DNA of 32,884 bases from positions 1 to 32,884 of the forward strand of contig JAUVKW010000014.1 of the NCBI GenBank assembly GCA_030596025.1, read 5' to 3'. The notes beneath the pieces were generated by a model. It was given only the letters and a program-made list of their open reading frames with translations, made no database searches and was not told the origin of the DNA. Positions 20,699-28,445 of this stretch are shown piece after piece. The position numbers were made by a program, and so were the translations under genes. The stretch is from Bacteroidota bacterium. GTDB taxonomy: Bacteria > Bacteroidota > Bacteroidia > Bacteroidales > VadinHA17. Every line of letters starts with the position of its first letter. Position 1 is the stretch's first letter.

Positions 20699-21244
20699 TC
20701 AAAACTTATTTTTAAAGGGCAAAAAGGTCATGAAGTCTGCATGATGCACAACATAGGCTTCGGTAGACCTTTTCACAAGATCACCCTCAGCCGCATGGGC
20801 AGCAATTATGTGACAGACTTCAGCCGGCACTCCACATTGTTCTGCCAGGGAAACCCCCGAAAATGGATGCCTTAAATACTTTCCGTATTGCCCCTGAACC
20901 GACTCTCCTTCATTGTTTTTCTCATATTCAAGTAATTTTCCTACATCTGCCAGAATGGCTCCGGAAATAAGAATGTCCATATTCACCGGTAACTCTTCTC
21001 CGAAAAATTCGTTCATTTTCAAACCGCTTTCACGGGCAATATGTACAACTGCCCTCTTATGTGCCATAAAACTCACTTTTAAGTCAGGGCCTGCCAGTAA
21101 GGTAAATGGAATTTTATTAAGATCTTCCGGACTCATAACGCTTTTTTTCAAAGCTAAAGCCCAGGTTTTTGTGGTTTGTTCCCGGAGATCCGGATCTTTA
21201 ATCCATTCCAGCTCGGGCCATAATTTCCTCAGTTCTTCAATCAT
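20699..21244 (-). CDS. HD-domain-like protein with degenerate HD pair
   Basis: This 181-residue cytoplasmic protein has the helical layout of an HD-family metal phosphohydrolase. It shows H62 (FMAHKRAVVHIA), a central ILADVGKLLEY, H126 (LRHPFSG), H145/H150 (HIIAAHAAEG) and a final HHAD (D170). In the canonical family the centre reads HD. Here the His is Ala (A99-D100), so the metal site is altered or uses other His residues. The start at ATG 21244 lies 22 bp after the stop of the dehydrogenase gene, so the two are probably one operon. The upstream ATG at 21280 would overlap that gene. The substrate is unknown. Confidence 0.78.
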   Translation of the reverse strand: MIEELRKLWPELEWIKDPDLREQTTKTWALALKKSVMSPEDLNKIPFTLLAGPDLKVSFMAHKRAVVHIARESGLKMNEFFGEELPVNMDILISGAILADVGKLLEYEKNNEGESVQGQYGKYLRHPFSGVSLAEQCGVPAEVCHIIAAHAAEGDLVKRSTEAYVVHHADFMTFLPFKNKF

Positions 21245-21266
21245 ATTTTTCTGCTTATTTTGCACC

Positions 21267-22460
21267 TTATAAATTACCAATTATTGCATCTGCTATCTGA
21301 TGAGTAGAAGCCGCACCATTTTTAAGGGCATCTACTGATCCTTTCATTTTCTTCATATCATATGTCTGTACTTTTCCCTCGCTAATTGTTTTAGCCACTG
21401 CCTTCCTTATTTTATCTGAGATTTCATTCTCATCAATAAAATCAAGCATCATACAAGCTGACTCAATCATTGCTATTGGATTAACAATAGATTCAGGATA
21501 ATCAGCATATTTTGGGGCTGAGCCATGGGTCGGTTCAAATACCCCAACTCCTTCATCATTGAACTGAGCACTACAGGCAAATCCCAGGCCTCCAATTAGT
21601 CCTGCAAAACCATCAGAAACAATATCACCAAACATATTTCCAGCAACTATAACACCATAATCTTCAGGGTTTTTGGTAAGCCACATCATCTGGGCATCAA
21701 TGTTGGTATTCCATAATTGAATTTCCGGAAAATCCTTTTTCTGTATCTCTTTTGCAAGCCTGTACATCATTCCGGATGTTTCCCGAATAACATTTGGCTT
21801 TTCACAAAGAGTAACAGATTTATATTCATATTTCCTGGCATATTCAAATGCTGCAAAGAGTATTCTTTCAGTGGCCTTCCTGGTAAAGATTCTTGTAGAT
21901 ACAGACACCTCCTCCCTGGGAGTTGCCCCGAAATTAGTTTTAAATTTTGGGTGTGTCATTAAAGCATCATAAACCTGATCTGGCGGATTTGACCATTCCA
22001 CTCCACCATACAAGCCCTCTGTATTCTGACGGAAAATGGCTACATCCACAGCCGGTTCTTCAATTTCATTTCCTGTTCCCCTCCGCACAAAATTCAATGG
22101 ATTACCGGTATATGTATGACAGGGACGGATACAAATATCCAGATTAAAATGTTGCCTGAGACCTACAATTGGACTGGCATATACCAAACCGGTATCACGC
22201 AATTTGGGATCTAATTCCTGGCTTGCCTCCTCTTTGGGTTTAGAAGTAATTGCCCCAAACAAAGCCACTTTATGTTTCTGTATTAAGTCAATGGTACGTT
22301 GTGGCAATGGATTTCCTTCAGAACGCCAGAATTCCCAGCCAATATCTCCTTCAATATACTCTGCATCAAAACCAGCAGAGCTTAAAACTCTAATTGCTTC
22401 CTCAAGCACTACTCGCCCGATTCCATCTCCGGGCATACTTACAATTGTTCTTTTAGCCAT
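21267..22460 (-). CDS. Isocitrate/isopropylmalate dehydrogenase family
   Basis: This 397-residue enzyme belongs to the beta-decarboxylating dehydrogenases, which oxidise and decarboxylate 3-substituted malates (isocitrate, isopropylmalate, tartrate, homoisocitrate). It has an N-terminal MPGDGIG, a substrate loop GLRQHFNLDICIRP (about 100-113) and a FRQNTEGLYGG loop. It also has the metal-binding GNMFGDIVSDGFAGLIGGLG and the cofactor loop THGSAPKYAD. Lys-Tyr at 317-318 matches the K-Y pair that marks NADP+ use in E. coli isocitrate dehydrogenase; NAD+ enzymes such as LeuB have Asp there. I therefore lean to NADP-linked isocitrate dehydrogenase. No leu or lys biosynthesis genes are near. The HD protein follows 22 bp downstream. 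Confidence 0.87.
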   Translation of the reverse strand: MAKRTIVSMPGDGIGRVVLEEAIRVLSSAGFDAEYIEGDIGWEFWRSEGNPLPQRTIDLIQKHKVALFGAITSKPKEEASQELDPKLRDTGLVYASPIVGLRQHFNLDICIRPCHTYTGNPLNFVRRGTGNEIEEPAVDVAIFRQNTEGLYGGVEWSNPPDQVYDALMTHPKFKTNFGATPREEVSVSTRIFTRKATERILFAAFEYARKYEYKSVTLCEKPNVIRETSGMMYRLAKEIQKKDFPEIQLWNTNIDAQMMWLTKNPEDYGVIVAGNMFGDIVSDGFAGLIGGLGFACSAQFNDEGVGVFEPTHGSAPKYADYPESIVNPIAMIESACMMLDFIDENEISDKIRKAVAKTISEGKVQTYDMKKMKGSVDALKNGAASTHQIADAIIGNL

Positions 22461-22572
22461 TTTCTGGTGTTTTATTAATTGTTAAATAATCTGGTAAATT
22501 TAGCACAAATTCTCACTTAGAGAAAGATGTTTTATAGTAGTTTTTATCATGTTTAAACAATTTATTTTTTTC

Positions 22573-22580
22573 TAATTTTG
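22573..22580 (+). promoter_or_regulatory. Putative pepD promoter -7 box
   Basis: TAATTTTG matches TAnnTTTG perfectly and lies 24 bases before the ATG at 22605, with transcription expected near 22587. The -33 region is only T-rich. The box overlaps the in-frame TTG at 22578, so that codon is unlikely to be the translation start. Confidence 0.5.
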
Positions 22581-22604
22581 CAGCACATAATTTTGACTGA
22601 CTCA

Positions 22605-24074
22605 ATGAACAATATATCAGACCTGCCAGGCCATCCTATCTGGGATTATTTTAGTGAAATTCTTCAAATACCCAGGGCTTCAGGAAAAGAAGAAAAAATT
22701 CTTCTATACCTGAAAAACTTTGCTCAAAATCACAATCTTACTTACTTGCAGGATAAGCCAGGTAATCTGTTGATTAAAAAAAATGCAACTAAGGGTAAAG
22801 AAAATCTGGAGATCATTATACTTCAGAGTCATATAGATATGGTATGTGAAAAAAATATGGGCACTAAACATGATTTCGACAAAGATCCTATACAAGTTCA
22901 AATTTATGATGGCTGGATAAAAGCAGATGGAACCACCCTTGGTGCTGATGATGGTATTGGAGTTGCATCACAGCTTGCCATATTAGCTTCCACAGAGATT
23001 GAACATGGTTCAATTGAATGTTTGTTTACTGTTGATGAAGAAAGTGGGATGACAGGTGCAATGGAATTGGGAAAGGATCTGCTGAGAGGGAAGATACTAT
23101 TAAATTTAGATTCGGAGGATGAAGGTGAACTTTTTATTGGTTGTGCCGGAGGAATTGATACACTTGCCACTTTTGAGATAGCCTATGTAAAAACTCCTGG
23201 CTCACATACTGCTTTCAAACTTTTTGTAAATGGACTGAAAGGAGGACATTCAGGAGATGAAATTCACAAAGGTCTTGGAAATTCAATAAAAATTTTGAAC
23301 AGGATACTCTGGAAAGGCAGCAAGAAATTTGACTTGAAAGTTAATAATTTCAGCGGAGGAAATTTAAGAAATGCCATTCCCAGGGAAGCGTTCTCCACTT
23401 TTGTGATTCCGAATGAGAATATTCAATCCTTCTGGACTTTCTTTTCTGAATTTTCAGACACAATAGAAAAAGAATATTCAAAAACTGACCCGGGTCTGCA
23501 TATCAAACTTGAAGAGACAGATCTTCCAGGTAAAGTTTTTGAAAGATCCTTTCAGGATGGTTTGTTATCTGCTATATATGCCTGTCCTCATGGGGCAATT
23601 AGTATGAGTTATGATATTGAAGGGCTGGTGGAAAGTTCTACCAATCTGGCATCTGTTAAACAGACTAACAATAAAACCCTGGAAATAACTACCAGTCAAA
23701 GGAGTTCTGTGGAAAGTGCAAAAACTGATATTTCCCAGATGGTTGAAAGTGTGTTTTTATTATCGGGAGCTAAAGTAAAACACACTGGTTCTTATCCTGG
23801 CTGGACACCCAATACAGATTCAAGGATTCTTGGAATTACCAGATCGTCATATGAAAAACTTTTTGGCAAAAAAGCAGATGTAAAAGCTATCCATGCCGGA
23901 CTAGAATGTGGTCTCTTCCTTAAGAAATATCCTGAACTTGACATGATCTCTTTTGGACCCACAATAAAGGGAGCACACTCTCCTGATGAGCGCCTGCATA
24001 TTGAAAGCACTTATAAATTCTGGGATTTACTGCTGGAAGTTCTAAAAATGATACCGGAAAAACACAAGATTTAA
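22605..24074 (+). CDS. pepD: Aminoacyl-histidine dipeptidase PepD (M20)
   Basis: PepD is a cytoplasmic zinc dipeptidase (Xaa-His and broad dipeptides) that completes peptide degradation. The 489-residue length matches the family. M20 metal and catalytic motifs are present: SHIDMV (H76, D78), GADDGIG (D115) and DEESGMTG (catalytic and zinc Glu about 145-146). There is a later His in IHAGLECGLF and a final GPTIKGAHSPDERLHI. The dimerisation/lid domain occupies about 200-380. The ATG at 22605 (MNNISDLPGHP) gives the usual N-terminus. The gene faces the dehydrogenase divergently and is followed by a dense inverted-repeat block shared with the convergent rubredoxin gene. Confidence 0.95.
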   Translation: MNNISDLPGHPIWDYFSEILQIPRASGKEEKILLYLKNFAQNHNLTYLQDKPGNLLIKKNATKGKENLEIIILQSHIDMVCEKNMGTKHDFDKDPIQVQIYDGWIKADGTTLGADDGIGVASQLAILASTEIEHGSIECLFTVDEESGMTGAMELGKDLLRGKILLNLDSEDEGELFIGCAGGIDTLATFEIAYVKTPGSHTAFKLFVNGLKGGHSGDEIHKGLGNSIKILNRILWKGSKKFDLKVNNFSGGNLRNAIPREAFSTFVIPNENIQSFWTFFSEFSDTIEKEYSKTDPGLHIKLEETDLPGKVFERSFQDGLLSAIYACPHGAISMSYDIEGLVESSTNLASVKQTNNKTLEITTSQRSSVESAKTDISQMVESVFLLSGAKVKHTGSYPGWTPNTDSRILGITRSSYEKLFGKKADVKAIHAGLECGLFLKKYPELDMISFGPTIKGAHSPDERLHIESTYKFWDLLLEVLKMIPEKHKI

Positions 24075-24177
24075 TAAAAAGTAAATTTCGGTATTCAATT
24101 TGCGGAGAACTTCAATAAATGAAGCTACTCAGTGATGAGAGATGAGAAGTGAGAAATGAGTGATCATTCCAATATTC

Positions 24178-24264
24178 TCCCGAAAAATAAAAAATCTTTG
24201 ATTTTTGTTATTTTTCGAGGATCCTCGAAAATCTAATCCCGTAAAGCGGGAAAGATTTTCGGGA
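24178..24264. repeat. Nested inverted-repeat block
   Basis: Outer arms TCCCGAAAA (24178-24186) and TTTTCGGGA (24256-24264) are exact inverted repeats. Inside are three further hairpins. The first is CGAAAAATAA/AAAATC (24181-24196) with its imperfect inverse (24200-24217). The second is a perfect 20-bp palindrome with half-site TTTTCGAGGA (24212-24231). The third is a two-tier stem, CGAAAATCT/AGATTTTCG around TCCCG/CGGGA (24226-24261). These can fold in competing ways. The block lies between convergent pepD and rubredoxin, so it may terminate both. Its nested design also resembles a small palindromic mobile element. A purine-rich imperfect repeat (GAGATGAGAAGTGAG, about 24138-24152) lies beside it. 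Confidence 0.75.
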
Positions 24265-24297
24265 CATTATTCCAGTTTTCCAATCTTCCACTAAAAA

Positions 24298-24462
24298 TTA
24301 TTCGTCCATTGGAGAGAAATCTTCTTTCTTAACGCCACATACAGGACACATCCAATCGTCAGGAATTTCTTCAAATGGTGTTCCCGGAGAAATTCCTCCA
24401 TCAGGGTCACCTTCTTCCGGGTTATAGATATATCCGCAAACTGAACATTGATATTTTTTCAT
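24298..24462 (-). CDS. Rubredoxin
   Basis: This short gene encodes 54 residues beginning [19 protein letters not shown] and ending SPMDE. It has both CxxCG knuckles of rubredoxin (C6, C9 and C39, C42), which bind one iron with four cysteines. The aromatic/Gly pattern (Y4, Y11, Y13, W37) is also conserved. Rubredoxin is a small cytoplasmic electron carrier, commonly serving reductive detoxification of oxygen species in anaerobes. The start lies 24 bp after the citF stop on the same strand, so it could be the last gene of the citrate-lyase operon. No partner oxidoreductase such as rubrerythrin is in the window. Confidence 0.96.
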   Translation of the reverse strand: MKKYQCSVCGYIYNPEEGDPDGGISPGTPFEEIPDDWMCPVCGVKKEDFSPMDE

Positions 24463-24486
24463 GAGATAAAAATTAATAAATAGTTT

Positions 24487-26109
24487 TTATTGCTTTACTT
24501 TTCTTACAGAATCCAATAAAGTACCATCCACCCATTTAATTACGGCAACAATATCTTCTTCCAATTTTGGCTTTTCAGGTTTTCCGCAAATCTTTTCAGC
24601 TTTGTCTTGAAGCTCTTCTATGGTCATAATTGGTAAACCAGATCCTTTTACAGCTTTGATAAGATCCTTGCGTCCTGGATTTATTGCTATTCCTCTTTCA
24701 GTAACAACAACATCTATCAGTTCCCCGGGACCGCAAAGTGTAGTTACTTCATCAACAATTACCGGAATTCTGTCCCTGAAGAGGGGAACAGGAAGAATTA
24801 CTGTCTTTGAAAACAGACAATTCTGCCAGCCACCCATTCCATGTAAAAGATAGCCATCGGAATGTGTAACAACATTTGCATTGAAGTTGACATCAATTTC
24901 TGTTGCGCCAAGAATTACCACATCCACAAGGCTGGCAAAATTCCCTTTACCATGATAGTTATAAGAAGTAAATGGACTGGTTGAAATATGTCGTGAATTT
25001 TCTGCCATTGAACGCACACCTTCAAGATCAAATGTCTGTCCATCAAGAATGTATTCTACAAGACCTTCTTCAAGCATGGAAACCAGATATTTGTTGCTCC
25101 CCCCCCTGGCAAAACGGGCCTTAATTCCTTTTTCCTTCATTATTTTCCTGAAGAACTCTCCAACAGCCAGAGATGTCCCTCCTGCACCTGATTGAAAAGA
25201 AAAGCCCTCCTTAATTATTCCTGCATGCTCACAAAACCTGGCTGTTAATTCTGCCAGGAAAAGCCTGTCAGGACTTTTTGTTATTTCAGTGGTTCCTGAA
25301 ATAATCTTTTCGGGGTCTCCCAGTTTGTCAACCTGCACGGTATAATCAACATAGTTACCCTGAATTTGCCATGGATAACATGGAAATGGAACCATATTAT
25401 CAGTAACAACAATAACTTTTTCAGCATATTGGGAGTCAGCCAGGGCAAAACCCAATAATCCTGTAGATGAAGGTCCTGACAATCCATTTGCATTGCCAAA
25501 TGAATCGGCACAACCTGCTCCAATAACAGCAATATCTATCTGTACTTCACCATCCTGAACAGCCTGATATCTTCCACCATGTGATCTGAGAACACCAAGG
25601 CCTTTCATTTTACCTTCTGAGGTAAATCTTCCCAGAGGCCCGTTCATGCTTCCTTCAATATGGTGAATGGTACCGTCTTTCAGGTATTGAATTAAGTGCT
25701 CATGACATGGAAATGAGGCTGAGGGAAACCAAATTAAGTTCTTTACCCCCAGGTCATGTGCAATGTCAAATATTTGATTGGCAAGATAATCTCCATTTCG
25801 GAAATGATGATGGGTAGAAATGGTCATACCGTCCTTTAAACCAGCCTTTACCAGTGCTTCTCTCAAACTCGCAAGCAGCTTATTTCCATCATCCGGATAG
25901 TCGGCACAGGAAACTCCCCTGGGTCCGAATTTTGCAGTTTTTGGCTTATGCTTTGCAATCCCTTTATATGGAGTTTGAGCTTCTCCGTTCACATTTTTCG
26001 GAACCCACCTGCCAGCAGCATTCTTAACTTTTTCAGAATCTTTCAATATCATTTGGTATTTGTAATTTGGTGCTTCATTAATAAAATCCCTGACTTTATG
26101 AACAGACAC
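24487..26109 (-). CDS. citF: Citrate lyase alpha subunit CitF
   Basis: CitF is the CoA-transferase-type subunit of citrate lyase. It swaps acetyl for citryl on the acyl-carrier subunit before CitE cleaves citryl-ACP to oxaloacetate and acetyl-ACP. The 540-residue protein has family landmarks: MTISTHHHFRNGDYLAN, NLIWFPSASFPCHEHLI, the glycine-rich FSFQSGAGGTSLAV and DVVILGATEIDVNFNANVVTHSDGYLLHGMGG. The reading frame opens with GTG at 26109, directly after an in-frame TGA. The GTG is seven bases past the citDE stop, consistent with translational coupling. The next Met is residue 20 (ATG 26052), which is a weaker alternative. A citramalate or other 2-hydroxyacyl substrate cannot be excluded by sequence alone. 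Confidence 0.93.
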   Translation of the reverse strand: MSVHKVRDFINEAPNYKYQMILKDSEKVKNAAGRWVPKNVNGEAQTPYKGIAKHKPKTAKFGPRGVSCADYPDDGNKLLASLREALVKAGLKDGMTISTHHHFRNGDYLANQIFDIAHDLGVKNLIWFPSASFPCHEHLIQYLKDGTIHHIEGSMNGPLGRFTSEGKMKGLGVLRSHGGRYQAVQDGEVQIDIAVIGAGCADSFGNANGLSGPSSTGLLGFALADSQYAEKVIVVTDNMVPFPCYPWQIQGNYVDYTVQVDKLGDPEKIISGTTEITKSPDRLFLAELTARFCEHAGIIKEGFSFQSGAGGTSLAVGEFFRKIMKEKGIKARFARGGSNKYLVSMLEEGLVEYILDGQTFDLEGVRSMAENSRHISTSPFTSYNYHGKGNFASLVDVVILGATEIDVNFNANVVTHSDGYLLHGMGGWQNCLFSKTVILPVPLFRDRIPVIVDEVTTLCGPGELIDVVVTERGIAINPGRKDLIKAVKGSGLPIMTIEELQDKAEKICGKPEKPKLEEDIVAVIKWVDGTLLDSVRKVKQ

Positions 26110-26116
26110 TCAATAC

Positions 26117-27337
26117 TTATTTATCCCCACTTCTCTGCCACAAACCTAAATCCACAGCCAGGTCTATTGTTTTTTGTGCCCTCTTAACAACCGGAGCATC
26201 TATCATTTTTGTTCCAAGAGAAACAACACCCAGGCCATCCTCCTTTGCTTTTTGGAAAGCTTTAACAATTCGTGCAGCCTTATCAACTTCATCCATACCC
26301 GGGTAAAATTCTTCATGAATTACCTGTATTTGTCTTGGATGTATGCAACCCATACCTTCAAAACCCAGGGATCTGGATTTCCTGACCGCTTGCCTTAATC
26401 CCTCCATATCACCAACATCCGAAAAGACCGAATCAATTGGTTGAATTCCTGCAGCTTTACATGCATTTATCAATCTGGTGCGGGCATACAGGGACTCATC
26501 TCCATTGCTGGTGCGCCTTACACCTATATCTGCTGTGTAATCTTCCAGTCCTATTGCCATAGCCACAATGTTTGTTGAAGAAACAGCAATTTCAAAGGCT
26601 TTCTCCACACCCAGGGCACTTTCAATAATCGGCATCAGGAAAACAGTGTCATCTTTTACTGCCAGTTCTTTCAGTCTGGAAATTTCATCCTCTAATTGAA
26701 TTATTTGCTCAGGGCCCTCACATTTGGGCACCAGGATTAAATGTACATTATGATTTACAATAAATGCAAGATCTTTTAAACCGGACGGGAACTGGTTGAT
26801 TCGAACCATTCTTTCCGTACCCATAAAATCAAGTTGCCGTAAAGCATTACGCACCAAAAACCTAGCTTCATATTTCTTTTCTGGTGATACAGAATCTTCA
26901 AGATCCAAAATCAAGCCTCCAGGCTGATGAACTCCTGCATTCAACATTAAACTGGGAGAGTTGCCTGGTAAATACAGGCGGCTAAACCTGAACCTTTCAT
27001 TTTCTGATTTATAAAGATTTTCTGCAATCATATCAGGTAAAAATTCCTTTTCTGACTTAACATGGGACTTAATCAGAGCTTCCATTCTTGCTAAAATAAC
27101 AAAAGGTAAAGCACCGGAATCCTGAATGGTAACACGGGCGTTCTTTATCTCAAAAAAAACTAAGATATCTCTAAGCATCTCACGAATAGACTTTCCATAC
27201 ATGGAATTCACTTTAGAGTTCAAATCAATCTCTAAACCCCCTTTTGTCAGAAGTCCCATGCTTACCTGACAATCGGAGCGAACCCCGGGGCCGTAATTAC
27301 CAAAAATTAATTTATCCTTTTCTATTGGCTTTGCCAT
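26117..27337 (-). CDS. citE: Citrate lyase CitD-CitE fusion (ACP + beta)
   Basis: This 406-residue protein joins two subunits that are separate in Klebsiella and E. coli. Residues 1-95 resemble the acyl carrier protein CitD. They share the segment DSGALPFVILARMEALIK (73-90) with the CitD motif D-K-G-A-L-x-x-x-L-R-A-R-x-E-A. They also have a VRSDC segment, where S21 is the likely prosthetic-group site. A linker (96-117) leads to a CitE lyase domain (about 118-406) of the HpcH/HpaI-CitE TIM-barrel family. That domain has LYLPGNSP, GLILDLEDSV (E147, D148), the LMPIIESALGV strand and AIGLEDYTADIGV. citF follows seven bases after the stop. No ligase or prosthetic-group genes (citC, citX, citG) are in view. 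Confidence 0.9.
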   Translation of the reverse strand: MAKPIEKDKLIFGNYGPGVRSDCQVSMGLLTKGGLEIDLNSKVNSMYGKSIREMLRDILVFFEIKNARVTIQDSGALPFVILARMEALIKSHVKSEKEFLPDMIAENLYKSENERFRFSRLYLPGNSPSLMLNAGVHQPGGLILDLEDSVSPEKKYEARFLVRNALRQLDFMGTERMVRINQFPSGLKDLAFIVNHNVHLILVPKCEGPEQIIQLEDEISRLKELAVKDDTVFLMPIIESALGVEKAFEIAVSSTNIVAMAIGLEDYTADIGVRRTSNGDESLYARTRLINACKAAGIQPIDSVFSDVGDMEGLRQAVRKSRSLGFEGMGCIHPRQIQVIHEEFYPGMDEVDKAARIVKAFQKAKEDGLGVVSLGTKMIDAPVVKRAQKTIDLAVDLGLWQRSGDK

Positions 27338-27357
27338 ATTATTCTGATTGAGTTATA

Positions 27358-27365
27358 CAAATATA
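27358..27365 (-). promoter_or_regulatory. Putative citDE-citF promoter -7 box
   Basis: The minus strand reads TATATTTG, a perfect TAnnTTTG, 20 bases upstream of the citDE ATG. This gives a very short leader. The -33 region is only T-rich. The box suggests that citDE starts its own transcript rather than depending on the epimerase gene upstream. Confidence 0.5.
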
Positions 27366-27425
27366 ATCATAGTCTTTATGAAAAAACAGAAATCCACTGT
27401 ATCGATTTGCTTTTCTGCAAACGGC

Positions 27426-27839
27426 TTAATCCTTGTTTTTATTTTCGCATATTTCAATAAGTACTCCCGATGTAGAACCAGGGTGAAGAAATGCTATATC
27501 CAGGCCATCTGCACCTTTTCTCGCTTTCCTGTCAATCAAATCTATTCCGGTTTCCTTCATATTATGAAGTCTTTTTTCTATATCATTCACCGCAAAAGCA
27601 AGATGATGCATTCCTTCTCCTCTCTTTTCAATAAACCTGGCAATGGGGCTGGCAGCTTCTGTAGCTTCTAACAATTCAATTTTAGTTTCTCCAATTTTAA
27701 AAAATGCAGTTCTTACCTTTTGGTCTTTCACTTCCTCAATCTTATAACATTTATAACCCAGCATTTCTTCGTATAATGAAATGGATTTATCCAGGTCTTT
27801 CACTGCAATTCCGATATGTTCAATCTTAGATGGCTTCAT
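27426..27839 (-). CDS. mce: Methylmalonyl-CoA epimerase
   Basis: This enzyme interconverts (R)- and (S)-methylmalonyl-CoA, linking B12-dependent methylmalonyl-CoA mutase with propionate formation or use. The 137-residue length and vicinal-oxygen-chelate fold fit the family. The N-terminal EHIGIAVKDLDKSISLYEEMLGY (metal His at residue 8) is typical. ETKIELLEA, GEGMHHLAFAVNDI (second metal His) and SGVLIEICE (final metal Glu) complete the metal site. The ATG at 27839 is the natural start. It has its own promoter and lies 88 bp upstream of citDE on the same strand, so loose co-expression is possible. Confidence 0.95.
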   Translation of the reverse strand: MKPSKIEHIGIAVKDLDKSISLYEEMLGYKCYKIEEVKDQKVRTAFFKIGETKIELLEATEAASPIARFIEKRGEGMHHLAFAVNDIEKRLHNMKETGIDLIDRKARKGADGLDIAFLHPGSTSGVLIEICENKNKD

Positions 27840-27867
27840 TTTATTAAAAACTATTTAACAATGTGAA

Positions 27868-27896
27868 CAAAGATATTCATTTCCAAGCTAGTCAAA
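27868..27896 (-). promoter_or_regulatory. mce promoter
   Basis: The minus strand shows TTTG (27896-27893), a 17-bp spacer and TATCTTTG (27875-27868). This matches both elements of the Bacteroidota consensus. Transcription should start near 27862, giving a leader of about 22 nucleotides to the mce ATG. It is the best two-element promoter in the window. Confidence 0.68.
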
Positions 27897-28026
27897 GAAT
27901 GATAATTGTCAAATATCTATGCCTTGGCTGGAACTGCTAAATTCACACACAAACAAATATACATATCTTAAGTATCTGACATATAATTAAGATCACAAAC
28001 TCAAGCAAATTCCTAAGAAGAATAAA

Positions 28027-28236
28027 GGTGATCTATCTCACCTAATTACCATAATACATATCATTTGCATTTGAATCGATGGGAATCAATAAACGAATAC
28101 ATTTATTTTCAGGTTTATTGGAGACTGCTGAAACATCTCCACATGTACCTTTTTTGGACATAAAACCACCAGGTTATGTGCCGGGAGAAGTCCATATGAG
28201 CAATTATATGGAAGCGGAATAGAATTAAATATATTG
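28027..28236 (+). repeat. Tandem repeat unit 1 with dyad GGTGATCTATCTCACC
   Basis: First of three related units in the long intergenic region between mce and the methyltransferase operon. It begins with the 16-base dyad GGTGATCTATCTCACC (28027-28042; arms GGTGA/TCACC, centre TCTATC). An ATAC motif follows exactly 70 bases after the dyad start (28097). The second half (ATTATATGGAAGCGGAA, about 28204-28220) resembles the end of unit 2 (GTATGGCGGAA). It is the most diverged unit. Confidence 0.65.
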
Positions 28237-28445
28237 GGTGATCTATCTCACCATTAACTGAGAAGAGATGTCACTGTAAGAAAGATTTATTGAGGGGTAA
28301 TATATTATACTTTTAACTTGGGTATTTTATATGCCTTAGAAAAATGATTTTGAGCTGATTTAAAAAGAGGTAAGATCTGTAAGATTTTATTCAGGGGATA
28401 ACATACTAAAAATTTTAAGTATGGCGGAAACTTAGAGGCATAAAA
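28237..28445 (+). repeat. Tandem repeat unit 2 with dyad GGTGATCTATCTCACC
   Basis: The unit begins 210 bases after unit 1 with an identical 16-base dyad (28237-28252). ATACTTTTAACTTGG lies at +70 (28307) and TTATATGC at +90 (28327). Between dyad and ATAC it aligns without gaps to unit 3 (21 of 30 bases match just after the dyad). No ORF is supported here. Confidence 0.72.

Noticed and set aside
24138-24165. Microsatellite-like GAGAAGTGAGAAATGAG tract
   Set aside because: It is short and imperfect. It is probably ordinary intergenic sequence, so I only mention it beside the inverted-repeat block.
27348-27671. Plus-strand 107-residue frame over the mce 3' region
   Set aside because: It is antisense to the clear methylmalonyl-CoA epimerase and its composition is not protein-like.
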